From contig QPMI01000105.1 of NCBI GenBank assembly GCA_004431415.1, forward strand, positions 1-47,925: a stretch of DNA of 47,925 nt, given 5' to 3'. This DNA comes from Cyanophora paradoxa (taxonomy: Eukaryota; Glaucocystophyceae; Cyanophorales; Cyanophoraceae). A program made the translations under genes and the position numbers. Under the pieces are notes generated by a model, which was not told where the DNA came from, made no database searches, and worked only from the letters and a program-made list of their open reading frames with translations. Shown in pieces: positions 29,158 to 40,020 of this stretch (within the stretch, counting starts at the first letter, position 1; every line of letters begins with the position of its first letter).

Positions 29158-31452
29158 CCCAGGTTTCTGATCTGTGACAAAATAGAAGAGAGATGCACCC
29201 CCAATCTCCCTGGGGGAATATACACAAGGCGCTAGCCTTAGGCAGATGAACCCACCCACCAGCAAGTCACTCAGTCAAAGGCCCCAGGTTTCTGATCCAC
29301 CACAAAATAGGAGAAAGATGCACCCAAAATCTCTCTGGGGGAACATGCACAAGGCGCTAACCTTAGGAAGATGACCCACCCACCAGCAAGTCACTCAGAC
29401 AGAGGGCCCAGGTTTCTGATCCATGACAAAATAGAAGAAAGATGCACCCCAAATCTCTCTGGGGGAATATCCACAAGGCGCTAGACTTATGCAGATGGCC
29501 TACCCACCAGCAAATCACTCAGTCCAAGGCCCCAGGATTCTGATCTGTGACAAAATAGAAGAGAGATGCATCCCCAATCTCCCTGGGGGAATATGCACAA
29601 GGCGCTAGCCTTAGGAAGATAAACCCACCCACCAGCAAGCCACTCAGTCAAAGGCCCCAGGTTTCCAATCCGCCACAAAATACAAGGATGCACCCCAAAT
29701 CTCTCTGGGGGAACATGCACAAGGTGTTAGCCTAAGGAAGATGACCCACCCACCAGCAAGTCACTCAGTCAGAGGCCCCAGGTTTCTGATCTGTGACAAA
29801 AAATAAGAAAGATGCACCAAAACTCTCTCTGGGGGTATGTGCGCAGGGCGCTAGCCTTGGAAAGATGACCCACCCACCAGCAAGCCACTCAGTCAAAGGC
29901 CCCAGGTTTCCAATCCCACAAAATGGAAGAAAGATGCACCCCAAATCTCTCTGGGGGAATGTGTACAAGGCACCAGCAAGTCGCCAGAACATACAAGAAA
30001 GATGCACCCCAAATCTCTCTGGGGGAACATGCATAAGGCGCTAGCCTTACACAGATGGCCTACCCACCGGTTAATCACTCAGTCGAAGGCCCCAGGTTTC
30101 CGATCTGTGACAAAATAGAAGAAAGACACACCCTCAATCTCCCTGGCGGAATATGCACAAGGCGCTAGCTTTAGGCAGATGAACCCACCCACCAGCAAGT
30201 CACTCAGTGAAAAGGTTCAGGTTTCTGATCCGCCACAAAATAGATGAAAGACTCACCCCCCATCTCCCTGGGGGAATATGCACAAGGCGCTAGCCTTAGG
30301 AAGATGAACCCACCCAAAAGCAAGCCACTCAGTCAAAGGCCCCAGGTTTCCAATTCACCACAAAATTGAAGACAAATGCACCTCAAATCTCTCTGGGGGA
30401 ATATGTAGAAGGCACCAGCAAGTCGCCAGAAAATTCAAGAAAGATGCACCCCAAATCTCTCTGGGGGAACATGCACAAGGCGCTATCCTTACGCAGATGG
30501 CCTACCCACTGGTTAATCACTCAGTCGAAGGCCCCAGGTTCAGGATCTGTGACAAAATAGAAGAGAGATGCATCCCCAATCTCCCTGGGGGAATATGCAC
30601 AAGGCGCTAGCCTTAGGAAGATGAACCCACCCACCAGCAAGCCACTCAGTCAAAGGCCCCAGGTTTCCAATCCGCCACAAAATAGAAGGATGCACCCCAA
30701 ATCTCTCTGGGGAACATGCACAAGGTGTTAGCCTAAGGAAGATGACCCACCCACCAGCAAGTCACTCAGTCAGAGGCCCCAGGTTTCTGATCTGTGACAA
30801 AAAATAAGAAAGATGCACCAAAAATCTCTCTGGCGGTATGCCCCAGGTTTCCAATTCACCACAAAATTGAAGACAAATGCACCCCAAATCTCTCTGGGGG
30901 AATGTGTAGAAGGCACCAGCAAGTCGCCAGAAAATACAATAAAGATGCACCCCAAATCTCTCTGGGGGAACATGCACAAGGCGCTAGCCTTAGGCAGATG
31001 GCCTACCCACTGGTTAATCACTCAGTCGAAGGCCCCAGGTTTCTGATCTGTGAAAAAATAGAAGAGAGATGCACCCCCAATCTCCCTGGGGGAATATGCA
31101 CAAGGCGCTAGCCTTAGGAAGATGAACCCACCCACCAGCAAGCCACTCAGTCAAAGGCCCCAGGTTTCCAATCCGCCACAAAATAGAAGGATGCACCCCA
31201 AATCTCTCTGGGGGAACATGCACAAGGTGTTAGCCTAAGGAAGATGACCCACCCACCAGCAAGTCACTCAGTCAGAGGCCCCAGGTTTCTGATCTGTGAC
31301 AAAAAATAAGAAAGATGCACCAAAAATCTCTCTGGCGGTATGCCCCAGGTTTCCAATTCACCACAAAATTGAAGACAAATGCACCCCAAATCTCTCTGGG
31401 GGAATGTGTAGAAGGCACCAGCAAGTCGCCAGAAAATACAAGAAAGATGCAC
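29158..31452 (+). repeat. Satellite A array, copy 2
   Basis: Unit-for-unit match to 23439-25733 with a few one-base indels and substitutions. It shows the same truncated units in the same places and the same ending in AGATGCACC. Confidence 0.95.
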
Positions 31453-33553
31453 CACGTTTCAAGCTATTATGGAAATATTTTTAATGACTATCTATGGATG
31501 TTTGTGCTGGTATTCATTGACGATCTTATTACTTTTTCGAAAACTTTTGATAACCATTGTCGTGACCTTCAGAAGACATTCAACCGTCTGCGTGAAAACA
31601 ATGCGAAGTTGAAACCCAACAAATGCCATTTCTTTAAAAAGCAATTAAAGTTCTTGGGTCATGTTATTGACAAAAATGGCAGACCGCAGACAGCCAATGT
31701 TATTGACAAAAATGGCATGCTATCGAAAAAATTCCTATTCCAACAGATGCATCACAGCTCCGATCATTCCTCGATAATGTTGAGCGGTTTTCGATAATAA
31801 CTTCAAACTTATATGACTTGACTCAGAAAGATGTTCCATTTGTCTGGACAGATGACCATACTCAAAGTTTCAAGACTCTCAAACAAGAGTTGGTTAAAGC
31901 TGTTGCCCTTCGTCATTGAAACAGATGCCTGCAAAAAAGGAGCATCTGGGATTCTATCCAAAAATGTTGATGGAGTTTTGAAACCAGTTTGCTTTTACAG
32001 CCAAAAGTGGAGAGGCTCAGAAAAGCAAATGCCTCCTACTGAAGCTGAATGTGCTGCTCTCGTGGAATTTGCTTGGTGCTCCCAAATCAACTGTTTACAC
32101 TGATTGCGAGGCGTTGGAGTGGTTACTTAGTCGAAAAGCTGGAAAAGGGAAGCTTGCCAGATGGGCTGCGCTTATACAGCAATATGATATCGACATTCAG
32201 CACAGAAAAGGTACTTTAAATCGTGCTGATGGGTTTTCTCGAGTCCCAGTGGAACCTTCAACACACATTTATGCAGAAGACAAATATGAAATATTTAATA
32301 TTGAGATCTCCTTATCAAATGATGTAAAGCAGATTTATAATGAGCAAAGGAAAGATAAAGATCTGGCGAATATAATTGATGTATTAGAAGGAGTTGAGAC
32401 TGTAAGTGACAAGCTCAAACGGACAGCAAAGTTCTACAGTTTGAACAAAAATGGAATCCTATACTTTTCTCCACCTTCATTACGACCTCGGATTGTTGTT
32501 CCTACTTCTTTGCAACTGGATTTAATCAATGATGCACATGACAACCCTTTGGCTGGACACCGAGGTGTAGACAAAGTGTTGCATAATTTGAAGAAGAAAT
32601 ATTTTTGGGAATCCATGAATAGTGATGTTAAGAAATATGTCGAGCAATGCCAGAAGTGTCAGTTTCGTAAACCTTTGACTGGACGTTCTCCAGCCCCTCA
32701 GCAGACTGTGCCTGCAACACGGCCTTTCGAAGTGATTGAGTTGGATTTTATCGGGCCTCTTCCCATTACATCTCGTGGAAATCGATTTGCATGTACAGCA
32801 ATTTGTGTTTATTCCGGTTGTCCTGAAGCCAACGCCTATCCAACTATGTCAGCCAAAGCAGCAGCAAATCTACTGTATGAAGACATTGTCTGCCGTCATG
32901 GAGTGCCTCGAATGATTTACACAGATCGAGGCGGTGCATTTGCAAGCCATGTCATCAAACACTTATGTCGTAAGCTTGCAACCAAGTCCGTTCTCAACAC
33001 TGGTTATCGGCCCATGGCTACTGGAAAGGTTGAGCGTTTTAATCAATCCTTTAAAGATATCATCTACAACTATGTCAATGAGGATCGCAATGACTGGGAC
33101 AAGTTCATTTCTCCTGCATTGTTTGCAGTTCGAAGTCATGCAAACAAAAGCACTGGAATGTCTCCTTTCTTTGTGGTCCATGGACGAGATCCAGCGCTTC
33201 CTTACGATTTATCACTGTCCGAATTGGAGTCAGTGCCGAATTATTTAGAGCAAATGGTGGCAAACTTGAATTCAGCAACTGCTGCTGTTGATTCAATGTT
33301 TGACAAAAAGAAACAGCGGATTTCCGAGGAGAATCTAAAGGATGATTGGACAGAGTTCAAGACGACATGGTCCTTTTCGTGACTTTGGATCATCAGGATT
33401 GGAACCCTGTTTTTCTGGTCCCTACGCAGTGCTCAAGAGGACGTCGGCTGTGAACTATCTTCTTTGGGATCCAGACAAGCCCAAGTTTCCTTTTATAACA
33501 CATGTGGATCGCATGTGGCCCTACGTGGCACCTCTCTTAAGTGGAGAGGGAGT
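31453..33553 (+). pseudogene. pol: RT 3' part, RNase H and integrase of the LTR-C element, copy 2
   Basis: Copy of 25734-27835 with the same frame breaks and the same FIDD motif. It has one A fewer in the run near 31474 (ATGGAAATAT against ATGGAAAATAT), which changes the local frame. The long RNase H/integrase frame ends at 33382. Confidence 0.9.
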
Positions 33554-33686
33554 TGATAGGGTAGCAGGGGAATCAGAGGCTTAGAGGGGGCAGGGCGGAA
33601 GCTGTTCGGGTGTGTTGTGGGGATCTGGTGTGTTTGGAGTGTGTGTGGTTGTGTTGATATATGCGTCTTGTGCTGTTAGCGTGTTA
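33554..33686 (+). repeat. LTR-C, 3' LTR (copy 2)
   Basis: Identical by eye to 27836-27968, followed again by TGGGGCCTTCGACTGAG. Confidence 0.88.
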
Positions 33687-34245
33687 TGGGGCCTTCGACT
33701 GAGTGATTAACCAGTGGGTAGGCCATCTGCGTAAGGATAGCACCTTGTGCATGTTCCCCCAGAGAGATTTGGGGTGCATCTTTCTTGTATTTTCTGGCGA
33801 CTTGCTTGTGCCTTCTACACATTCCCCCAGAGAGATTTGGGGTGCATTTGTCTTCAATTTTGTGGTGAATTGGAAACCTGGGGCCTTTGACTGAGTGACT
33901 TGCTGGTGGGTGGGTCATCTTCCCAAGGCTAGCGCCTTGCGCACATACCCCCAGAGAGATTTTTGGTGCATCTTTCGTATTTTTTGTCACAGATCAGAAA
34001 CCTGGGGCCTTTGACTGAGTGACTTGCTGGTGGGTGGGTCATCTCCCTTAGGCTAACACCTTGTGCATGTTCCCCCAGAGAGATTTGGGGTGCATCTTTC
34101 TTCTATTATGTGGCGGATCGGAAACCTGGGGCCTTCAACTGAGTGACTTGCTGGTGGGTGGGTCATCTTCCTAAGGCTAGCGCCTTGTGCATATTCCCCC
34201 AAGGAGATTGAGGGTGCGTCTTTGTTCTATTTGTTTTTGGAAACC
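33687..34245 (-). repeat. Satellite A array (reverse, ~4.5 units)
   Basis: Reverse A units continuing from the LTR-C target site, including the truncated GCGACTTGCTTGTGCC variant, which is the reverse of the one in the forward arrays. It ends at GGAAACCTGAACGCTAGCC, a direct join to satellite B. Confidence 0.93.
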
Positions 34246-35040
34246 TGAACGCTAGCCTTAGGCTGGTGCACCCTGCCCAGCAGAGTGGGAGCCCCCCCAG
34301 TGTTTGGGGACTTGAATGTTTCCCTGGTTCACTCCCTGTAAGCGCTGGTCAGTTTGAATTCCCGTCGGGCCCACAAAAGCAAGGTCAGGTGCACACAAAA
34401 ACTTTCCAGGGGGAACATGCACAAGGCGCTAGCCTAAGGCAGGTGCACCCTGCCCAGAAGAGGCCCTCTAAGAGGCTCTGTCCTTCCAAGTGGGACCTCC
34501 ACCGAGTGTTTGGGGGCTTGAATGTTTCCTGGGTTCACTCCCTCTTAGCGCTGGTCAGTTTGAATTCCCGTTGGGCCCACAACAGGAAGGTCAGGTGCAC
34601 ACAAAACCTTTCCAGGGGGAGCATGCACAAGGCGCTAGCCTTAGGCTGGTGCACCCTCCCCAGCAAAGGCCCTCTAAGAGGCTCTGCCAATCCAAGTGGG
34701 ACCCCCACCAAGTGTTTGGGGACTTGAATGTTTCCTGGGTTCAATCCCTGTTAGCGCTGGTCAGTTTGAATTCCCGTCGGGCCCACAAAAGCGAGGTCAG
34801 GTGCACACAAAAACTTTCCAGGGGGAACATGCACAAGGCGCTGCCTTAGGCAGGTGCACCCTGTCCAGCAGAGGCCCTGTACGAGGCTCTGCCCTTCCAA
34901 GTGGGATCCCCCCGATTGTTTGGGGACTTGAATGTTTCCTGGGTTCACTCCTTCTTAGCGCTGGTCAGTTTGAATTCCCGTCGGGCCCACAAAAGCAAGG
35001 TCAGGTGGACACAAAAACATTCCAGGGGGAACATGCACAG
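34246..35040 (+). repeat. Satellite B array (~4 units)
   Basis: Forward B units with GTGTTTGGGGACTTGAATG-type blocks about 205 bp apart and TTTGAATTCCCGTCGGGCCC. It ends at GGGGGAACATGCACA, where the GMD 3' flank begins. Confidence 0.95.
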
Positions 35041-35081
35041 GGCGGGCTGAGATTCAATGAGATTCTTCAATGGCAATTCAA

Positions 35082-36257
35082 TCACTGCGGATGTACTTTT
35101 TGCTCGGAGATAGAGTCAACTAAAGTTATCGTGTTCAGATTTTCCTGTGCGATTTCTTCTTGCAAGTCCGTCGTGTCTAAGAAATTGCGAATGTTAATAC
35201 CGTCAACTGGTCCCTGGTACTTCTTCTGTATATCTTCGAGGTCAGCTTTTACCATAATTTCAGCTAGATCATCGAGAGAAGTTGCTGATTTCCAACCGAG
35301 CAATGTATTCGCCTTCTGGCAATCCCCCAGCAAAAATTCAACCTCAGCAGGTCTGAAAAAATCCGGTGAAACTTTTACTACCTCCTTCCCAGTGCTTATG
35401 TCAATTCCAACTTCGTCAATACCACTTCCTTTCCAAAGTATATCAATACCAGCATGCTTGAATGCCAGTGCTGCAAAATCCCTCACAGATGCAGATCTTC
35501 CAGTTGCAAGCACGAAATCATCGGCCTCTTTGTGTTGGAGAATCATCCACATGCCATGAACGTAATCTTTAGTGTAGCCCCAGTCACGTTTAGCATTCAA
35601 ATTTCCGAGAGTTATGTGCTCTTGAAGGCCCAGTTTGATTCTCGCCACAGCCCTCGAGATTTTTCTGGTAACAAAGTGAGTGCCTCGCCGAGGACTTTCA
35701 TGATTGAAAAGAATGCCGTTGGAGGCGAACATGCCGTATGCCTCCCGGTAATTAACGACAGTCCAGTATGCAAATACTTTCGCGCATCCGTAAGGGGATC
35801 GAGGATGAAAAGGTGTTGTTTCGGATTGTGGAACTTCGCGCACTTTACCATACATTTCTGATGTTGAGGCTTGGTAGAATTTCACACCGGGCCTGCGCTG
35901 TCTTATCACTTCCAAGATGTTTTGTACTGCGGTGCCGTTTGCAGCAGTTGTATATTGAGGATTGTCAAACGAGACTTTCACGTCACTCATTGCCGCAAGA
36001 TTGTAGAACTCATCGGGCATACAAAGAGTAATGATTCTCTCGATGCTGGTTACGTCGAGGAGATCACCGTAATGAAGATGTAAACGACGGCCGAGGAGAA
36101 CCGGGGTCAGAAGATGTTTGATACGCGAACCGTGCATGTCACTCGAATGCCTGACAATTCCGTGTACAATGTAGTCCTTCTCAAGCAGTAGCTCAGCCAA
36201 ATAGCTTCCATCTTGCCCAGTGATACCTGTGATGACTGCAACTTTCCGATGGGCCAT
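35082..36257 (-). CDS. gmd: GDP-mannose 4,6-dehydratase
   Basis: Converts GDP-D-mannose to GDP-4-keto-6-deoxy-D-mannose, the first step towards GDP-fucose, GDP-rhamnose or GDP-perosamine, in the cytosol with bound NADP(H). 391 residues from the ATG at 36255-36257. Seen: the Rossmann motif GITGQDGSYL (11-20), catalytic residues Thr132, Glu134, Tyr156 and Lys160 (ASTSEMYGKV and SPYGCAK), LFNHESPRRGTHFVTRKI (184-200) and NLNAKRDWGYTKDYV. The otherwise near-invariant NLAAQSHV stretch reads NLAAMSDV (87-93). The C-terminus extends ~20 residues beyond usual lengths with an acidic tail. The frame is intact and intronless, flanked by satellite B on both sides. No GDP-fucose synthase is visible in the window. 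Confidence 0.95.
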   Translation of the reverse strand: MAHRKVAVITGITGQDGSYLAELLLEKDYIVHGIVRHSSDMHGSRIKHLLTPVLLGRRLHLHYGDLLDVTSIERIITLCMPDEFYNLAAMSDVKVSFDNPQYTTAANGTAVQNILEVIRQRRPGVKFYQASTSEMYGKVREVPQSETTPFHPRSPYGCAKVFAYWTVVNYREAYGMFASNGILFNHESPRRGTHFVTRKISRAVARIKLGLQEHITLGNLNAKRDWGYTKDYVHGMWMILQHKEADDFVLATGRSASVRDFAALAFKHAGIDILWKGSGIDEVGIDISTGKEVVKVSPDFFRPAEVEFLLGDCQKANTLLGWKSATSLDDLAEIMVKADLEDIQKKYQGPVDGINIRNFLDTTDLQEEIAQENLNTITLVDSISEQKVHPQ

Positions 36258-36385
36258 TGTTGAATCAGTTTTGCCAATCAGTCTGGGTTACGCCGCAAGT
36301 GTAAAAGTCAGGAACGCCCCGAATGCGCCCAGCAGAGCGGCTTTTTTCTGGCTTCACGTGGCCCTGTTCAAATCGTGCCCTATCA
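36258..36385 (-). other. 5' flank of the GMD gene
   Basis: About 128 bases of unique sequence before satellite B (starting at GGGGGAACATGCAG). It would hold any proximal promoter; no TATA box or other element is evident. Confidence 0.4.
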
Positions 36386-36640
36386 TGGGGGAACATGCAG
36401 ATGGCGCTAGCCTTAGGCAGGTGCACCCTGCCCAGCAGAGGCCCTCTAAGAGGCTCTGTCCTTCCAAGTGGGATCTCCACCGAGTGTTTGGGGACTTGAA
36501 TGTTTCCCTGGTTCACTCCCTCTTAGCGCTGGTCAGTTTGAATTCCCGTCTGGCCCACAAAAGCAAGGTCAGGTGCACACAAAACCTTTCCAGGGGGAAC
36601 ATGCACAAGGCGCTAGCCTTAGGCAGGTGCACCCTGCCCT
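36386..36640 (+). repeat. Satellite B unit (forward)
   Basis: One full B unit plus the start of a second, ending GGCAGGTGCACCCTGCCC, where RNase H coding sequence of element III begins. Confidence 0.93.
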
Positions 36641-37710
36641 AGAGATTGTACGGTCGTCCGCACAAGTCTGGACAGAGCGTCGGCGTCGGCATTTGCCTTG
36701 CCGGGCTTGTACTCCAAATCAAAATCAAATTCTTGCATTCCCAAAATCCATTAACTAGCATTCGGCAAATTCTTGGCCGATTTCAAATATTGAAGAGCTG
36801 AGTGATCAGACTTGATCACAAACTTCTTGCCACGAAGATAGTGGGGGAACTTCTTGGTCACAGCCCACCAGATCGCATACAACTCCTGCTCTGTGACAGT
36901 CCATTTTTGCTGCTCCTCAGTAAGTGGTTCAGCTGCATACTCAATAACAATTTCTCGACTCCAGTTCTTCTCCGCAGATGTAAACTTGTGGGAGGCAAAA
37001 GAAACAAACTTTTCATTTCCATCCTTATCCATCTGAGAAAGCACCGCCCCTACTCCAACTTTTGAGGCGTCGGTCTTCAAAATGAAAGGCTTGCTGAAGT
37101 CAGGAAGTGCCAATATAGGTGCTGAACACAATAACTCTTTAAGTCTCCGAAATGCAAAATCTTCTCGAGGACCCCAATAAAAGGGAGATCCTTTGGAGCA
37201 CAAATCATGTAAAGGAGCCGCAATCAATGCGCAGCTCATGATGAAAATTCGATAATATCCTACCATACCTAGAAAAGTGCGAACTTCTGATACAGATTTT
37301 GGTGTGGGAAATTTCCTAACTGCTTCAACTTTTGCTGGAGAAGGCTTGATTCCAGTTCCAGTTCTGCCTTGAAGAATTTTGACTTCTTGGGCTTAAAGAA
37401 CAAGTTAGCCCGTCTCATAGCATCAAATACCCACTGAAGATCAGCAAGATGCTGCTTCAGGGATTTCGAAAAGACACATATATCATCAAGGTAGACCAGA
37501 ACAAAACTATATAAATAAGTCCCTAATACTGAATTCATCATAGTTTGAAACGTCGCCAGGGCCGTCTTCAATCCTTGGGGCATAATATTCCACTCAAACA
37601 GCCCCAGGGGAGTCCTGAAGGCAGTTTTCTCCTTATCCTCCTCCTTCATCTCAACTCCAAAATAACCATCTGGTGCGTCCATAGCTGATATTTTTTCAGG
37701 ATAGCCCAAT
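36641..37710 (-). pseudogene. pol: RT and RNase H of element III (Ty3/gypsy)
   Basis: A minus-strand pol close to element I but distinct. RT starts at about 37710 (MDAPDGYFGVEMKEEDKEKT) with LFEWNIMPQGLKT and YLDDICVFSK. A deletion near 37350-37360 (KAELELESS) shifts the frame. The next frame holds VSEVRTFLG, GYYRIF, LKTDASKVGVGAVLSQMD and SDHSALQYLKS up to a stop created by a small deletion near 36753. The sequence then continues FDFDLEYKPGKANADADALSRLVR to the satellite B junction. There is no integrase. Confidence 0.88.
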
Positions 37711-37729
37711 TCTTGGGCGATGGTTTTAT

Positions 37730-38096
37730 TCTCAGACCACTGACTTCAACGTATGCACTACCGGTTCGGAATGGGCCGAGCTCTGGGTCAGCTCATGACC
37801 TGTGGCCGGTACACAGGGATAGGCGCTTCGACGCTAACTCTAAGCGTTCAGTGTGGCCTTGGGGGAGAGCTTGGGCGGGGTGTCCTTCTTGGGCACGTGT
37901 TGGCGGTACGTAGTCGGTAGGGGGGGTGGGGGGGTGGGGTGGGGTGGGGGGTAGTACAGACCTAGGGCGGTTGCACATCCCCCCTATCTTTGGGCGTGAG
38001 GGGCGCGGGGCGGGTGTCCCGGGGAGCCGGGATGGGGCGAGGTACGTAGGGGAGGGGTGAGCACAGGCTAGGTGGGCCCCGGGGGCCCAGCTGGGC
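37730..38096. other. GC-rich segment with G-tracts
   Basis: Unique sequence much richer in G and C than its neighbours. It includes at 37918-37955 a run of four or more G-tracts of at least four bases separated by single T or TA, a potential G-quadruplex on the plus strand. A second G/C-rich part lies at about 37990-38095. No gene or RNA is recognised. Confidence 0.6.
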
Positions 38097-39402
38097 CTCT
38101 TGGCCTTGTCCAGGAAACAATTGTCCATGTTAACTCATCCTCGAAGTAGGTGACAAGGAGAGCCTGTCCTTGTCAACGCTACTACTCCATTCAAATGGTC
38201 TTCACTCCTCCAATCACTAGTGTGTAGTGATTAACCCGCTCCATCCAACTCCAGACTCCAAGGACACTTTTAACAGATGAACCACTGTCCAGCAAATCTT
38301 GGAATCCTCTGGTCTCCTGCAAATGCTGGGAGTGCACCAAAGAGGAAGATGTGCTGGGAGCTTGGCTGACTCGTGAGTAGCGCACTGTGCATCATTGCAT
38401 GTCCAGAGTCCAGCAATTATAGATGAAGGTAGGCAACTTCTTGTACATGTCCAACAGTGGTGACCCTTCTGCACCAAGAATACAGTCCTGCGATTCCAGC
38501 TTTGGCAATCCAGGAAAAACAAATCATCGAATGTGACATCCTGGGAAAACAAATCTCCGACATGCACCAAGAAATAAGAGAAGCTTTGAGCTGCAAGTAG
38601 TACACAGAGGAAACACTGTGCTGCAAGACAATTCTTAGGCCTTTTCAAGTGTACATCTACGTTCGGAAGCAGAAAGACTACGAGCACCTAGAAGACATCT
38701 AGCAGGAACCACTGCGAAGGGAAAAGTGCCAATGCACTACCTGCGAATGCAGGCCACAGCAGTGTGCATACGTCTCGAAGTACTCGTTGTCAATCCTTCC
38801 CGTGTGAAACGCGACAGCCCTTTCGAGAATATTCCCAGTTTCGCGAAATGCGAATGCACTTCCCCAGCGACTGGTATGAAGAACAACGTGCGAATGCACG
38901 GACCATCCCTGTCAAAACAGAGACATGGGCTTGTCGAGCCAGCACGAGAACCACGGCTTCAATAATGAAAACGTGATATAGCGGAATGTAATCCATGCGA
39001 AACCAGAGCGTCGCTCGCTCTGTGGTAGAAAAAAAGAAGACGATGGCCGACAACGGAAAGTGAAGCGTACGACATACGAGTATGGGAAAGCATTCCAATG
39101 AGCCTAGCACGGAAAAAAATAGGTAGCTGTATTTTGTGCACACCTGTTCGAAGGAATAAAAAAAAAACAGCATGTGCACGGGAATCGTTCCGCGGCGGCC
39201 CCCAATTGAGATGAAGCAGCTGGATGAATGTGGCTGCGATAAGCTGCTGCATCCCAAGGTGTGCTAGACTACATTAGAGATGCATTCATTTATTCATGGG
39301 ACAACCCAAGACTAACCCTCACACCAAGACACTGCAAGGGGAAAGGGGGAGAACTAGGTACACTAAAGAGGGAACAGGGGAGAGTCACTACGCTTCACAA
39401 CA
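38097..39402 (-). mobile_element. Non-autonomous LTR element, copy 1 (3' end missing)
   Basis: LTR-B (39207-39402) reads into an internal region on the minus strand in which no gag, protease, RT or integrase can be found. This fits a large retrotransposon derivative. A candidate primer-binding site, TGGGGGCCGCCG (39204-39193), lies two bases inside the LTR. The copy is truncated at 38097, where the GC-rich segment starts; the longer copy at 43184-44857 retains a partial 3' LTR. Confidence 0.65.
39207..39402 (-). repeat. LTR-B (copy 1)
   Basis: 196 bp, TGTTGTGAAGCG...CTTCATCTCA on the minus strand (TG...CA). The first ~20 bases resemble LTR-A (TGTCGCGAAGCGTAGT). It contains ATGAATAAATGAATGC, a possible polyadenylation region. 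It abuts the C-terminal half of the glycosyltransferase-like gene at ATTC, 39403. Confidence 0.88.
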
Positions 39403-39804
39403 ATTCAACAAGATTTTCATCTTTACATAATCTTCTTCGTCAACTGTATTCTTTGGAGAAGTCGTGGAATCTGATGGCTCGATATTCTAGTGCATGCAAG
39501 ATTACGTCTGATTGCTTGTATGAAGAACCAATCAGCCTGAAGCAACTAAACATTCATGAAAACGATCTTTTTATCCCCCCATTCACACCAGACGATCAGT
39601 ATAATGACCGTCTTGCAATAGGAAGCAGTTATTCAACATTTTTAGCTGCTAACAGAAGGTTTTCCACACTTGCTTTTTGCTCTGCGCAAACTCCTGCAAG
39701 ACCATTGCATTCCGAAATTCTTTTGTATAACAACCTGCAGCACCACAATGTGACTGTTCGTAGATCCCATTTAAGGTTCTGCAGGGTGAGATCAACAGGA
39801 ATTG
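39403..39804 (+). pseudogene. C-terminal half of a glycosyltransferase-like gene, copy 1
   Basis: About 133 codons starting right at the LTR-B boundary: STRFSSLHNLLRQLYSLEKS, then EPISLKQLNIHENDLFIPPF, QYNDRLAIGSSYS, PLHSEILLYNNLQHHNVTVR, ending RFCRVRSTG. The pattern (a Leu-rich helix, a strand with an acidic turn, a YNDR motif, a late HSE and a final RxR) is that of the C-terminal half of the family whose N-terminal half lies at 4815-5155. The two halves meet in frame at the same nucleotide. In place of the usual RPD motif, the segment after SACKITSDCLYE looks shortened or changed. A 70-bp-period partial duplication follows at 39740-39858. Confidence 0.65.
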
Positions 39805-39858
39805 GCGTAGCACCACAATGTGACTGTTCGTAGATCCCATTTAAGGTTCTGCAGGGTG
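39740..39858 (+). repeat. Partial tandem duplication of the gene end
   Basis: GCACCACAATGTGACTGTTC occurs at 39740 and 39810 (period 70), followed both times by the same ~29 bases. The copy at 45.2 kb lacks it. Confidence 0.9.
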
Positions 39859-40020
39859 TCATCTCCCTAAGGCGCTAGCCTTAGGGAGATGACCCACCCA
39901 CCAGCAAGTCACCCAGTCAGAGGCCGCAGGTTTCCGATCTGCCACAAAATAGAAGAAGGATGCACTTCAAATCTCTCTGGGGGAATATGCACAAGGCGCT
40001 AGCCTTAGGCAGATGACCCA
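39859..40020 (+). repeat. Satellite A units (forward)
   Basis: A core, then a variant unit with CACCCAGTCAGAGGCCGCAG, shared with 45290-45435. Confidence 0.93.

Larger units (their letters stand above)
28094..33759. repeat. Segmental duplication A, copy 2
   Basis: Near-identical copy of 22376-28041. Its right end continues in satellite A (CAGAGAGATTTGGGGTGC), whereas copy 1 ends in filler at the same point. Confidence 0.95.
38097..39804. repeat. Segmental duplication B, copy 1 (unique part)
   Basis: Recurs at 43553-45259 with offset 5455-5456, near identical. Differences seen are one base in a C run near 38487 and one substitution near 39776. It spans the non-autonomous LTR element and the C-terminal half of the glycosyltransferase-like gene. 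The similarity continues less exactly through the following satellite block to about 40980. Confidence 0.93.

Noticed and set aside
38217-38687. A 156-codon minus-strand frame in the non-autonomous element, with hydrophobic start
   Set aside because: No family resemblance, cysteine-rich composition, broken by a one-base difference in the duplicate at 43.9 kb, and overlapping frames in other phases. Treated as non-coding interior.
38790-39257. A 155-codon frame crossing into LTR-B
   Set aside because: It starts in the LTR, crosses the primer-site region and runs through the interior without recognisable domains. It is probably fortuitous.
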